Shown here: piece after piece, positions 16,551 through 25,801 of the stretch
How the letters are laid out: each line of letters opens with the position of its first letter
How positions within the stretch are numbered: the first letter of the stretch is position 1
Source: an uncultured Clostridium sp.
GTDB lineage: Bacteria > Bacillota > Clostridia > TANB77 > CAG-508
Direction: 5' to 3'
Length of the DNA: 57,135 nt
NCBI GenBank assembly: GCA_900552655.1
Contig: USAE01000003.1
Coordinates: forward strand, 1-57,135
Made by a program: the position numbers and the translations under genes
The notes under the pieces: model-generated
What the model saw: only the letters and a program-made list of their open reading frames with translations
Database searches by the model: none
Told to the model about the DNA's origin: nothing

Positions 16551-18143
16551 ATGAACGAAAATGTAAAAGGATATGTAAGTTTTGTGTTACATGCACATCT
16601 ACCTTTTATACATCACCCAGAAAGTGATGATTATTTAGAAGAACAATGGCTTTTCGAAGCAATATCTGAAACTTATATTCCCCTTCTTAGAAACTTTAAA
16701 AAATTAGTAGATGAGAAAGTAGAATTTAGAATAACTATGTCTATGACTCCACCTTTGCTTTGGATGTTAGACAATAAATTATTACAAAAAAAATATATTA
16801 ATTATTTAAAAGAACATATCGAGCTTTGTGAAAAAGAAGTAAAAAGAACTACTTATGACTCAAGATTAAATGATTTATCAAAATATTACCTAGATAGATA
16901 TTCTAATGATTTATATCTATTTGAAGAAGTCTTTAATTGTAATTTAATAGAAGCTTTTAAACATTATCAAGATATAGGTGTTTTAGAAATAATAACTTGT
17001 GGTGCAACACATGGTTTCTTCCCTATTTTATTTGTTAATGAAAATACAGTAAGAGCGCAAATTGCAGTTGGAGTTCAAACATATAAAAAATATTTTGGAA
17101 GACAACCTAGAGGAATTTGGCTTCCTGAATGCGGATATGTTCCAGAAGCAGACAAATATCTAAAAGAATTTGGAATAGAATATGCTATAGTAGAATCACA
17201 TGGTATATTATATGCAGATCCTACACCTGTATATGGCACATATGCCCCAATTGTTTCACCTGGTGGTTTGGTTGCATTTGGTCGTGACATGGAATCTTCA
17301 AGGCAAGTTTGGAGTTCTATAAATGGTTACCCTGGTGACTATAATTATAGAGAATTCTACAGAGATATTGGTTACGAAACAGATTATGACTATATAAAAC
17401 CATATATTGCTCATGACGGTGTAAGAGTTAACACTGGTATAAAATATTATAGAATAACAGGAAAAACAGACCAAAAAGATTATTATAATCTTCAATGGGC
17501 TCAAGATTCTATATATAAACAAACTGGCCACTTTTTTGATAGTAGAGTAAAACAAATTAACGATATATCCAGTTATATGGACCACCCTCCTATCGTTTTA
17601 TGTCCGTATGATGCAGAACTTTATGGTCATTGGTGGTATGAAGGTCCAGATTGGTTATATGTTTTATTTAAAAAAATCTATTATGATAATTGTAATTTTA
17701 AACTTATTACACCTGGTGAATATATAGATAAATACCCAAATATTCAGGTTGCTTCTCCTTGTAGATCTAGCTGGGGTGCAAATGGTTATAACGAAGTGTG
17801 GCTTAACCCTTTAAATGATTATGCTCATAGACATCTTCATAAAGCTGGTGATGAGATGGTAGAACTTGCTCATTTATTCCCTAATGAACAAGATGAATTA
17901 AGAAGATTTGCTCTAAACCAATGTGCAAGAGAGTTATTACTTGCTCAAAGTAGTGATTGGCTATTTATTATTACAAACCAAACAATGGTTGATTATGCAA
18001 AAAAAAGAATTAAAGACCATATTGGTAGGTTTAACAATTTATATTCACAAATAAAAAATGATAAGATAGATAAAACTTATTTAGAAGAAATTTATAAAAA
18101 AGATAAAATTTTTGATGAAATTGATTATATGATTTATTATTAG
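16551..18143 (+). CDS. GH57 1,4-alpha-glucan branching-type enzyme
   Basis: Family GH57 glycoside hydrolase, 530 residues, of the branching-enzyme/DUF1957 type. Motif HAHLPF is at residues 14-19, the nucleophile motif WLPECGY has Glu193, and the acid/base motif CPYDAELYGHWW has Asp354. The C-terminal helical domain (LNDYAHRHLHKAGDEM, AQSSDWLFI) is that of GH57 branching enzymes. It would introduce alpha-1,6 branches into glycogen-like glucan, complementing GlgP and the debranching enzyme of this window. An amylase activity cannot be excluded. The ribosome site AAAGGAG is well placed. Confidence 0.9.
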   Translation: MNENVKGYVSFVLHAHLPFIHHPESDDYLEEQWLFEAISETYIPLLRNFKKLVDEKVEFRITMSMTPPLLWMLDNKLLQKKYINYLKEHIELCEKEVKRTTYDSRLNDLSKYYLDRYSNDLYLFEEVFNCNLIEAFKHYQDIGVLEIITCGATHGFFPILFVNENTVRAQIAVGVQTYKKYFGRQPRGIWLPECGYVPEADKYLKEFGIEYAIVESHGILYADPTPVYGTYAPIVSPGGLVAFGRDMESSRQVWSSINGYPGDYNYREFYRDIGYETDYDYIKPYIAHDGVRVNTGIKYYRITGKTDQKDYYNLQWAQDSIYKQTGHFFDSRVKQINDISSYMDHPPIVLCPYDAELYGHWWYEGPDWLYVLFKKIYYDNCNFKLITPGEYIDKYPNIQVASPCRSSWGANGYNEVWLNPLNDYAHRHLHKAGDEMVELAHLFPNEQDELRRFALNQCARELLLAQSSDWLFIITNQTMVDYAKKRIKDHIGRFNNLYSQIKNDKIDKTYLEEIYKKDKIFDEIDYMIYY

Positions 18144-18239
18144 AATACAAGTTTCAAATTATTTCTTCTTTCATATTATATGTATAATGATACTTTATTT
18201 AGTAGATAATATTACATATATGTGAAAGGAGATTTTTTT

Positions 18240-19037
18240 ATGAAATCATTTTGTATAAAGACTAATAGCCAGAAAGTTGTGCAATATCTACTAAGTGACC
18301 TTAATTTTCCTAACACATATGTATCTATAAGGAAGTTTAAAATATACGATAATATTATTATTCATTATACAGGTGAAGATATTTATGGTTTTTATAATAA
18401 CTTTGCAAACAGTATAGTTCACTTAACTATTGATTTATATGAAAAAAGATTATTAAATAGTATTATTAAATCAAATTACTTTTATTTTTCCGAATCTGAG
18501 CAAAAATGTGTATTAAGTAAATGTTTAAATTTTTTAAATGATTCATCTAGTGTTGAACATAAAGTTAGAATTGAACATATATATATTTCTGCTCTTAAAT
18601 ATATTACAAATAACAAATCCATGATTTTAACTGGATTTATTAACTTTAGACTTTCAAATTATTTAAAAATTTTAGATTACATTGTAGATATTTCTGTAAA
18701 TGAACTTGTTGTAGATAGAGAATATAAAGAATTTATTAATTTATTAAAGTCATACGTAAATTCTAATCCTTCTCATATAAACTTAGTTCATTTCTTTTAT
18801 ACAAATAATGAATCTATATTACTTGATAGTAATTATAAAAAAATTCCATTTGAATCAGATTTGTCTAATTTAAATTATATTTCTGATGTATCTTTTTCCG
18901 AAAATGATATATCTCTTAATACTTTACTTAATCTTCTTCCACAAAAAATAATAATTCATCTTTCTAAAAATTCTGATGAATTTATAACAACTTTAACATC
19001 TATTTTTGAAAATAGAATAGAATTTGCAAAATGCTAA
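18240..19037 (+). CDS. ytxC: Sporulation protein YtxC-like
   Basis: A 265-residue protein matching the YtxC sporulation family by its overall pattern: a short N-terminal region, then alternating helices with FINFRLSNYLKILDYIVD near the middle, SVNELVVDREYKEFINLLKSYV, and a C-terminal PQKIIIHLS segment. The biochemical role of YtxC is unknown; it is conserved in endospore formers. The ATG at 18240 is preferred because AAAGGAG is ten bases upstream; the frame is open from a GTG at 18222 that overlaps the ribosome site. It follows the GH57 gene by 96 bases and converges on gpr, from which a short hairpin separates it. Confidence 0.75.
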   Translation: MKSFCIKTNSQKVVQYLLSDLNFPNTYVSIRKFKIYDNIIIHYTGEDIYGFYNNFANSIVHLTIDLYEKRLLNSIIKSNYFYFSESEQKCVLSKCLNFLNDSSSVEHKVRIEHIYISALKYITNNKSMILTGFINFRLSNYLKILDYIVDISVNELVVDREYKEFINLLKSYVNSNPSHINLVHFFYTNNESILLDSNYKKIPFESDLSNLNYISDVSFSENDISLNTLLNLLPQKIIIHLSKNSDEFITTLTSIFENRIEFAKC

Positions 19038-19038
19038 A

Positions 19039-19062
19039 AGGACAGTTTTATATCACTGTCCT
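19039..19062. terminator. Terminator between convergent ytxC and gpr
   Basis: AGGACAGT (19039-19046) pairs with ACTGTCCT (19055-19062), with T-rich DNA on the plus side and an A-run on the other. The U-tracts are short. Confidence 0.55.
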
Positions 19063-19070
19063 CTTTCATA

Positions 19071-20006
19071 TTATAAACTCATATTTATTCCCCTTGCTAC
19101 AACATCTTTCATGTTCTCTACTAACGCATCTATTTCTTTTGGTGTTACTATAAAGTTAAAATCTTTTGGAATTAGAGCCTCTTTTATTTCTAAATAATTA
19201 TCCTCTTCTTTTAATTTATTTAAATATTGGTTGGATTCTGCTTTTTCTTGTAATTTTTCTATAAAAATATCTAAACAGTCATTAACTACAACTGCTGTTT
19301 CTACAACTGTTGGTATTCCTAGTGCTATTACTGGAATTCCTAATGTTTTTACTGTTAATTCTTTTCTTGCATTATCAACCCCAGCACCTGGTACAATACC
19401 TGTATCTGCTAGCTGAATTGTACTACTTATTCTTTCCATACTTCTAGAAGCTAAACTGTCTATTACTATAACTAATTTGGGCTTTACATTTTCCACTATT
19501 CCTTTTAGTATTTCTGCTGTTTCTATACCTGTTGTTCCTAGAACTCCAGGAGAAATTGCACTTACTGGTCTTGTATTTTTATCTAGATACTGAGGTACAT
19601 ATTTTAAAAGATGTCTTGTAATATCTATTTCGTTTATTACTTTAGGACCTAAAGCATCTGGTGTAACATATATATTTCCTAATCCAACAACCAATATTTC
19701 TTCTTCTTTATTTACATATTCATCTATCATGTTTTTTAATTCTTTGCATAAAATTTCGCTTGCAGTTTGAATTTCATCCTCGCCCATATATTTCATGTTT
19801 TTCATATCTATAGTTACATAATTTCCTTTTACTTTTCCTAATGCTTTTTCTCCTTCTTCATTTAATACATTTACCCTTGTCACTTTTATATTTTTATTTA
19901 TTTGTTTTTCTTCTACTTCTATTCCATCTAAATTATTTTCTATGTTATTTGCTTTTTTATACAAATCTGTTCTTTCGTCTGCTAAGTCTGTTCTAAAATC
20001 TAACAT
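19071..20006 (-). CDS. gpr: Germination protease GPR
   Basis: Aspartic-type endopeptidase that degrades small acid-soluble spore proteins at germination. The 311-residue product begins with a propeptide (FRTDLADE) and holds VGLGNIYVTPDALGPKVI (about 106-123), VSAISPGVLGTTGIET and DSLASRS, all characteristic of GPR. A sigma-G-like candidate, TAAATT-17-CATAATT, lies upstream on the minus strand at 20032-20061, but the -35 match is weak. The AAGGAAGG ribosome site is good. A gene of this type is found only in endospore formers. Confidence 0.93.
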   Translation of the reverse strand: MLDFRTDLADERTDLYKKANNIENNLDGIEVEEKQINKNIKVTRVNVLNEEGEKALGKVKGNYVTIDMKNMKYMGEDEIQTASEILCKELKNMIDEYVNKEEEILVVGLGNIYVTPDALGPKVINEIDITRHLLKYVPQYLDKNTRPVSAISPGVLGTTGIETAEILKGIVENVKPKLVIVIDSLASRSMERISSTIQLADTGIVPGAGVDNARKELTVKTLGIPVIALGIPTVVETAVVVNDCLDIFIEKLQEKAESNQYLNKLKEEDNYLEIKEALIPKDFNFIVTPKEIDALVENMKDVVARGINMSL

Positions 20007-20097
20007 AAAAATAACCTTCCTTTCTCGTTTAAATTATGCTTTTAAAATATCGCTTAATTTATATTTTAAGAAAAAAAGATTATTTTATACTATTTTA

Positions 20098-20511
20098 TTA
20101 ACTTCTTTTAAATATTTTTTTAAGTTTACTCCATATTTTTTGCATAAAGCCTTCTTCTTTATACAAAACCAAACTCTTTTCTATTTGCTCTGGCATTAAA
20201 TTATTATTCTCTTCGCCTAAAACCACATAAGACTCTTTTTCATTTTTCCAATATATATTTAAGATTTCTTCTCTTTCCTCTGGTTCACACCAATAATCTA
20301 AATTTAATACAGATAATAAAACTAATGTCTTTCTATGTAATTTCTGTTCCTCTAGTGGAACATTTGGATTAATTTTAACTTTATAACTTTTATCTCTTTT
20401 AGTTTTAAATATATTTATTACATCTTTAGGTATTTTATTTAAATATGTTATAGGTATATATTTTAATATTTCGTATACTTCAGAATATGCTTGTGCTAAT
20501 TCAGTTTCCAT
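20098..20511 (-). CDS. Orphan protein with basic C-terminal helix (paralogue of the amidoligase partner)
   Basis: A 137-residue protein without a family I can name. It aligns without gaps over about 75 residues with the 153-residue protein encoded at 29275-29736: both have an A-x-x-E-V-x-E-x-L start, the NKIP motif near residue 25, DK-x-Y, LE-x-Q, and YW followed by acidic residues. Both end in a short amphipathic, basic helix (here WSKLKKIFKRS), which could bind a membrane or a partner. It is the last gene of a three-gene unit, 10 bases after the HGYAH protein. The occurrence of the family at two loci suggests a partner or adaptor role; this is inference. Confidence 0.75.
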   Translation of the reverse strand: METELAQAYSEVYEILKYIPITYLNKIPKDVINIFKTKRDKSYKVKINPNVPLEEQKLHRKTLVLLSVLNLDYWCEPEEREEILNIYWKNEKESYVVLGEENNNLMPEQIEKSLVLYKEEGFMQKIWSKLKKIFKRS

Positions 20512-20521
20512 AATTTATCTC

Positions 20522-21922
20522 CTATTTTTTATTTATATTTAATTCATCTTTTATAGTTTGATATCCTATTAATTCTTCGTTTCTCTCTATTTTACTACCA
20601 CTTTTTAATGATCTTTGTAATCTATTAAAAAATGCATTTGATGTTAAATTACCATTATTAGACATTTCTAATTTTATTTTTAAATATGAAAAAGAATCTA
20701 TTATTTCTTCTTCTAAATTTTTGTCTTCTAATTCTATTTTTTGACTTTGTTCATTTATTTTTTGTAATAATTGTGTTGTTCTTTGCAATTCTATATTTCT
20801 TTCTAAGTCATTAATTGCATATTTAATTATGTCTAAAACTTGTTTTGCTACATCTAATTCTAGTTTCTCATATTTACAAAAAACTAAAACATTCTCTAAT
20901 ATATTATTGCAAGATGTTCTTTTTTCCATCTCTGTTAGTTCATTTAATTCAGTTTTTATATACTCTTTTAAATTATTTTTTATTTTATTTGTATCTTTTA
21001 TAATATTTATAAAATTGTCTAGCTCATCTGCATTTATCTTATTTATTCTTTCATAATTAAATCTTTTGTTAATTTTTTTAAATTCATTATATTTTCCTCC
21101 AAATTTTTCTAAAATATTTTCATTTGGAATTTCTTTTTGTAATATAAATAATGGTAATATTGCATTCTTCCTATAATATATACTTTTTCTGTCTATATCT
21201 TGCAAAGCAAATTTATTTTTTTCATAAAATTCATTTAAATTAAATTCGCTATATTTTGCTCCACCATTATATATATTTTTTAAATATTTGTTTTTATCTC
21301 CTAATAAAAATTCTAAAAGCATTTTCTTATCTATTTTTAGCTTTTCTAGTACATACATTCTACTTCTTATTATACTATCTGATTCTGTATATGCTGTTTC
21401 TAATGTATAGTCTTTTTTTATATGAAACCCTATATTTTCGAATGGGTGCTTTTCTATATAATTATTTACAACTAGGTCTGTAAATATATCTGCATTTCCT
21501 TCTTCTAATATAGTGTCTTTTTCTTCATCTAAGTTCATGTTGGAAAAGCAATGTGCATATCCATGTAAAATATATCCTAATAATTTACTTTGGTTATGAC
21601 TTCTTTTTTCTTGTATTGTTATAGTATTTGTTTTACTATCTACTTCCATATTATAGTTTTCTGGCAATTTGTTTATAATAATATTTGTCCTATTAAAAGT
21701 AATTTCTATAGCTTCTAGCTTACTATCTGGTACATTTATATATACATCTTTTATAAATTCTCTTGTCATTCTTTGTGCCAAATAAACAATTCTAAATAAA
21801 TCTGGAGATACTTTATGCTCTAAGCTATTTATTATTTTATCCCTAGATTCTTTGTCTTTAAATTCTTTTAAAAATTCTAATTTTGCTTCATTATCTTTTT
21901 CTTCTATTTTAGTTTCTAACAT
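20522..21922 (-). CDS. Unknown protein with zincin-like HGYAH motif
   Basis: A 466-residue, charged, soluble protein of unknown function. LLGYILHGYAHCFS (HGYAH at 120-124), followed by ILEEGNADIFTDL (Glu140, Glu141, Asp145), looks like the helix and third-ligand region of a gluzincin metalloprotease, but the catalytic Glu of HExxH is replaced by Gly. The protein may bind metal without proteolysis, or the likeness may be coincidental. The C-terminal half is helical and coiled-coil-like (about 310-430). It lies between the 61-residue and 137-residue genes with short gaps and good ribosome sites, which suggests one operon. Confidence 0.7.
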   Translation of the reverse strand: MLETKIEEKDNEAKLEFLKEFKDKESRDKIINSLEHKVSPDLFRIVYLAQRMTREFIKDVYINVPDSKLEAIEITFNRTNIIINKLPENYNMEVDSKTNTITIQEKRSHNQSKLLGYILHGYAHCFSNMNLDEEKDTILEEGNADIFTDLVVNNYIEKHPFENIGFHIKKDYTLETAYTESDSIIRSRMYVLEKLKIDKKMLLEFLLGDKNKYLKNIYNGGAKYSEFNLNEFYEKNKFALQDIDRKSIYYRKNAILPLFILQKEIPNENILEKFGGKYNEFKKINKRFNYERINKINADELDNFINIIKDTNKIKNNLKEYIKTELNELTEMEKRTSCNNILENVLVFCKYEKLELDVAKQVLDIIKYAINDLERNIELQRTTQLLQKINEQSQKIELEDKNLEEEIIDSFSYLKIKLEMSNNGNLTSNAFFNRLQRSLKSGSKIERNEELIGYQTIKDELNINKK

Positions 21923-21940
21923 AATAATCTTCTCCTATGT

Positions 21941-22126
21941 TTAGTCTATTTGTTTATTTGCAACTTCTTCATCTTCTTTGTATTCTATATTATTTTCTTG
22001 TAATTTCTTCTCTAATCTTTTGTTAAAAACATGTACATATCCAACTGCAGTTTCACTAATTTCATCTTTTAGTTCTGCTTTTACTTCTTCTTTTAACCTT
22101 GTTATTATTTCTTCATTTAACTCCAT
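21941..22126 (-). CDS. Small acidic helical protein, first gene of the HGYAH unit
   Basis: A 61-residue, charge-rich, mostly helical product (MELNEEIITRLKEEVKAELK at the start) with no recognised family, signal peptide or membrane segment. A GAGGG ribosome site precedes the ATG, 29 bases after the holA stop codon and 18 bases before the next gene. Its size and position suggest a small partner of the 466-residue protein downstream, though it could be tied to holA instead. Function unknown. Confidence 0.6.
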   Translation of the reverse strand: MELNEEIITRLKEEVKAELKDEISETAVGYVHVFNKRLEKKLQENNIEYKEDEEVANKQID

Positions 22127-22155
22127 TTTACAACCCTCTTTTATACGACCTTTTA

Positions 22156-23178
22156 TTACTTAGAACAATTATTACACAAAATTGTTTCTAACCCTACATT
22201 TAAGTCTATTTTTCCAATTTTATAATTGTAATCTAAATCTATTAGTTCTTTTATAATATTAGATATTTCTAAATCTGTAAAGCTTTTAGCCTGCATTTTA
22301 TATTTATTTACTAAAAATATTTGGTTTGGCTTTAAGTTTAAAGATTTTGCTATGTCTAATTTATATTTTTCTGCTATTTTGACAAAATACAATTTTTTAA
22401 AATGATTATACAATGTTATTAATATTTTTTGAATAGGTTCTTTATTATAAAGTAAATTATTAAGTTCTTCTAATGCTAATTTTATTTGTTTTTTCCCTAA
22501 ATAATCTGTTAAATTAAAAATTATAGCTTGTGTTTGCTTTGTACATAATAAGTCTATATCTTCTTTATTTATTGTTCCACCTTCGCCTGCATATTCTATT
22601 AACTTTCTTATTTCATTAATTAAATCTTGCATACTTTGTCCACATTGTTCTATTAAATATTGCAAAGTATTTTCTGTTACATTTACTTTGTATGCATTTG
22701 ATATTGTTTTTAACCTTCTTATAATCTGGTTAGGTTTTTGATACACAAATTCGCATACAACGCCATTTTTTTCTAATGCTTTATATAATTTTTGCTTTTC
22801 TACATTTTCTTCTATAAATACTAAAACTACACTTTCATTTATATCTGATATATTATTTTCTATATATTCAGCTAAATTTGACTTTATCTTAGCAAGTTCC
22901 GGATTCTTCTTTTTTCCTTCTTTTTTTAGAATTCCAGAATTTTTTACAATTATTAATTTTTTTGGATATCCAAAAGCTGGAGTTTGTATGTCTGATATTA
23001 AATTAGAAATATTTGTTTCGTCAATACTTATATAATTTATTCCATTTATACATTCTCCAAAGTTTTTCCTTATTTTTTTTACTATTGTATCTAGCAAAAA
23101 TTTTTCTTCACCATGTAAAACATATATACTTTTTGAATTTCCTTTTCCCAAATCTTGTTCTAATTCTTCTATTAACAC
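22156..23178 (-). CDS. holA: DNA polymerase III delta subunit
   Basis: Clamp-loader subunit, 340 residues, that opens the beta clamp during replication. The start (YVLHGEEKFLLDTIVKKI), the DIQTPAFGYPKKLIIVKN strand and the AEYIENN and VVLVFIEE stretches fit the HolA N-terminal AAA-like domain. The C-terminal part (LTDYLGKKQIKLALEELNNL, then a helical collar) completes it. As in other delta subunits there is no functional Walker A. The start is GTG with AAGAAGG upstream. It follows ruvC by 83 bases, in the run ispH-murB-glmR-debranching enzyme-ruvC-holA. Confidence 0.9.
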   Translation of the reverse strand: MLIEELEQDLGKGNSKSIYVLHGEEKFLLDTIVKKIRKNFGECINGINYISIDETNISNLISDIQTPAFGYPKKLIIVKNSGILKKEGKKKNPELAKIKSNLAEYIENNISDINESVVLVFIEENVEKQKLYKALEKNGVVCEFVYQKPNQIIRRLKTISNAYKVNVTENTLQYLIEQCGQSMQDLINEIRKLIEYAGEGGTINKEDIDLLCTKQTQAIIFNLTDYLGKKQIKLALEELNNLLYNKEPIQKILITLYNHFKKLYFVKIAEKYKLDIAKSLNLKPNQIFLVNKYKMQAKSFTDLEISNIIKELIDLDYNYKIGKIDLNVGLETILCNNCSK

Positions 23179-23261
23179 ATCTATACCTTCTTTATAATTT
23201 TAATCGCCCATAACCTTATTTACAAGTAATATCTCGTAGTTATTCTACCGTTATTATGTTT

Positions 23262-23754
23262 TTATAATTTAAATTGTGATGAAAATTTAGATGAATGAGC
23301 ATGGCAAATTGCTATTGCCATACTATCTGTTATATCATCTAATTTTGGTAATTTTTCTGTATTTAATATCATTTTTACCATTCTTTGCACTTGCATTTTA
23401 TCTGCTCTACCATACCCTGTTACTGCTTGCTTTATCTGAAGTGGTGTGTATTCAAATATATCTAACTTATTTATTCTAGCAGTTATTAGTATTACACCTC
23501 TTGCTTGTGCAACATTAATAGCTGTTTTTGCATTGTTATTAAAAAACAATTCTTCTATAGACATTGCATCTGGTTTATATGTATTTATTATATTATTTAA
23601 TTCGGTATTAATTTTTTCCAATCTTAATGGAAACGATTCTCCTGCTTCTGTTAATATTGCACCAGATGTTTCTAATTTAAATTTATTTCCTACATAATCT
23701 ATTATACTATACCCGTGTTATGGCAAACCCTGGGTCGATTCCTAATATTCTCAT
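23262..23754 (-). pseudogene. ruvC: Holliday-junction resolvase RuvC, frameshifted
   Basis: The intact 3' frame (from 23621) gives 119 residues with the catalytic IEELFFNN and DDITDSMAIA segments of RuvC, which resolves Holliday junctions as a dimer. The expected N-terminus (MRILGIDPGFAIT, with catalytic Asp7) is encoded upstream in another frame from the ATG at 23752-23754. The frames separate at 23711-23717: one extra base, the C read from position 23715, makes ACACGGG where ACAGGG would continue with GYSIIDYVGN. Removing it restores about 163 residues, the normal length. The start overlaps the debranching-enzyme stop codon as ATGA. It is either a sequence error or a recent pseudogene. Confidence 0.85.
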
Positions 23755-25784
23755 TTTGCTTCCTCTTCTACTTTTGTATCTAATATTATTCTAAATATTT
23801 CTGCAACACTCCATGCTTGTGAAAATGCACCTTTTGGTAAATATGGTGGTTTAGAGTCGTATAATTCAGAAATACTTAGTATACAACCTTCTTTATACAT
23901 CATCGCTTTAGTTGTTGCTTTTAAATTTTTTATAAAAATATCATATTGCTTAGTTAACTCTTTTTTTACATTTCCTTCTTTTGTATTATTTATAACATTT
24001 TTATATGCATCATTATATATTCCAAATAGCCATGGCCAAGTGATTCCTTGGTGATAGCTTATATCTCTTCTATATGAATCTCCCTCATATGTTGCAATAT
24101 ATTGCTTGTCCTTTCTATTTAAAGTACGTAAACCATGTCTTGTGTATAGCTCTGTTGTAACTGTTTTTAAGATTTCTTTTGCATTTTTTCCTGCTGGGTT
24201 CACAACTTGATAACTAAGCGCTAAACTAAACAATTGGTTTGGTCTTATTCTTTCATCTCCTATTACATCATATAAAGATTTTTTATTAGCATTATAAAAT
24301 TTTCTATTAAATGATTTTTGAACTTTATCTGCTAAATTTCCGTATACTTCAGCTTCTTCAGTTTTTTCAAATTTATTTGATAGCTCTTCCATTATTTTTA
24401 AAGCATTATACCATAAGCTATTTATTTCTACTGTTTTCCCATTTCTAGGTGTTACTGCAAAATCTCCAATTTTTACATCCATCCATGTGTTTTGAGTATT
24501 TATTGTTCCAGAATGAATTAATCCATCTCTTTCCATATATATATTGTTATCATCAACATCTATGCCTGTAATATATGCTTCTATTATCTTTTTTAAACAC
24601 ATATAAAAATTATTTTTTATAAAGTCATAATCATTTGTATAGTTAATATATTTTTTTATGTTTTCAAAAAGCAATAAAGAAGCATCTGCACTATTATATA
24701 AAGGTCTATTGTCATATCCAGAATATCCATTTGGAACAAGGCCATATTTTATATCTCTTATAAATGTTAGTAATACTTCTCTTGCTATATTAAATCTTCT
24801 AGTCTTTAATAATAAGCCTTCAAATGATATTAGGCTATCTCTTCCCCAATCTAAAAACCATGGGTAGCCTGCAATTATTGTATGTAGCCCAAATGATGGT
24901 CTATACGCTATAAAACTGTCTGTAGTAATTATAAAATCTTCTATTAATTCTTTATCTTCTGTGTTTTCTGTTATTAGTTTTGTATCTTCTACTATTGCTT
25001 TTAATCTATTTTCTTCATTTTGTATAAGTTCTTCTACCCTTATTTCATCTATATTCTCTTCTAACGAAAATATAAATGAAACATTTTTTTCTTCGTTTGG
25101 CTCTATCTCTATTTCATATCTTCCTGGAATTGCATGATTTTCTATTGGATCAAAACCTCTTTTTTCTTCTTCCATATAAAACATATGATAAAATACATCA
25201 TTGGTATGTTCTATATATTTTCCTTCAGAACATTTCATGTAAAACGGTGTTTGATTTTCATTTTTTATAATTAATTTTACTTTTGTTCCATTTATATTCT
25301 CTTTTAAATTAAAGTTTGTATCTTTATTAACCTGATGGAAATCTCTATAATTTATTATAGGTGCTAATGTTAGTTTGACTTTTTTATCTCCATTTTTTAT
25401 TTTATATAATACACCTACAGTATTTCTTCCATATTGCATACTTATAGTTTTTTGTATTAGAACATCTTCTACTCTATAGTTATAAGTTGGAACATACTTC
25501 TTTTCAAATGATTCTATTCTTTTATACCCATCTGAAATATAATTGTCACATATATTAGTATATAAAGGATATTTATTTCCATTAATTTCTATAGATTCGT
25601 CTATTTTAGACAGCACTAAAAATCTTCTTGCTGGTGGTGTAAGTGCTGCAACTAATAGACCATGGTATTTTCTTGTATTTGCGCCTGTAACTGTAGAAGA
25701 TGCAAAACCACCTATTCCATTAGATATTAACCATTCTCTTTGTATTAAGTCTTTAAATTCTCCTTTGTTTACTAATATTTTCAT
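23751..25784 (-). CDS. Glycogen debranching enzyme (amylo-alpha-1,6-glucosidase)
   Basis: A 677-residue protein of the prokaryotic/archaeal debranching type. The N-terminal substrate domain begins REWLISNGIGGFASSTVTGANTR (conserved NG-x-GG-x-A-S segment, about 17-39) and GLLVAAL. The C-terminal (alpha/alpha)6 catalytic domain has FLDWGRDSLISFEGL (about 310-324) and the terminal SYHQGITWPWLFG and FSQAWSVAEIFR segments. It hydrolyses alpha-1,6 branch points after phosphorylase action and complements GlgP. It is downstream of glmR by 17 bases and overlaps the ruvC start by 4 bases, so it is embedded in an unrelated operon. The ribosome site is TTGGAGG. Confidence 0.9.
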   Translation of the reverse strand: MKILVNKGEFKDLIQREWLISNGIGGFASSTVTGANTRKYHGLLVAALTPPARRFLVLSKIDESIEINGNKYPLYTNICDNYISDGYKRIESFEKKYVPTYNYRVEDVLIQKTISMQYGRNTVGVLYKIKNGDKKVKLTLAPIINYRDFHQVNKDTNFNLKENINGTKVKLIIKNENQTPFYMKCSEGKYIEHTNDVFYHMFYMEEEKRGFDPIENHAIPGRYEIEIEPNEEKNVSFIFSLEENIDEIRVEELIQNEENRLKAIVEDTKLITENTEDKELIEDFIITTDSFIAYRPSFGLHTIIAGYPWFLDWGRDSLISFEGLLLKTRRFNIAREVLLTFIRDIKYGLVPNGYSGYDNRPLYNSADASLLLFENIKKYINYTNDYDFIKNNFYMCLKKIIEAYITGIDVDDNNIYMERDGLIHSGTINTQNTWMDVKIGDFAVTPRNGKTVEINSLWYNALKIMEELSNKFEKTEEAEVYGNLADKVQKSFNRKFYNANKKSLYDVIGDERIRPNQLFSLALSYQVVNPAGKNAKEILKTVTTELYTRHGLRTLNRKDKQYIATYEGDSYRRDISYHQGITWPWLFGIYNDAYKNVINNTKEGNVKKELTKQYDIFIKNLKATTKAMMYKEGCILSISELYDSKPPYLPKGAFSQAWSVAEIFRIILDTKVEEEAK

Positions 25785-25801
25785 TTGTAAGCCTCCAATT
25801 A

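Noticed and set aside
18171..18221. Sigma-E promoter ahead of ytxC
   Set aside because: TCATATT and a GATACTT-like box are present but the spacing is too short; a TATAAT at 18183 has no clear -35.
23715..23715. Programmed frameshift in ruvC
   Set aside because: The site lacks a slippery heptamer, a stimulatory hairpin or an internal Shine-Dalgarno, so an error or mutation is more likely.
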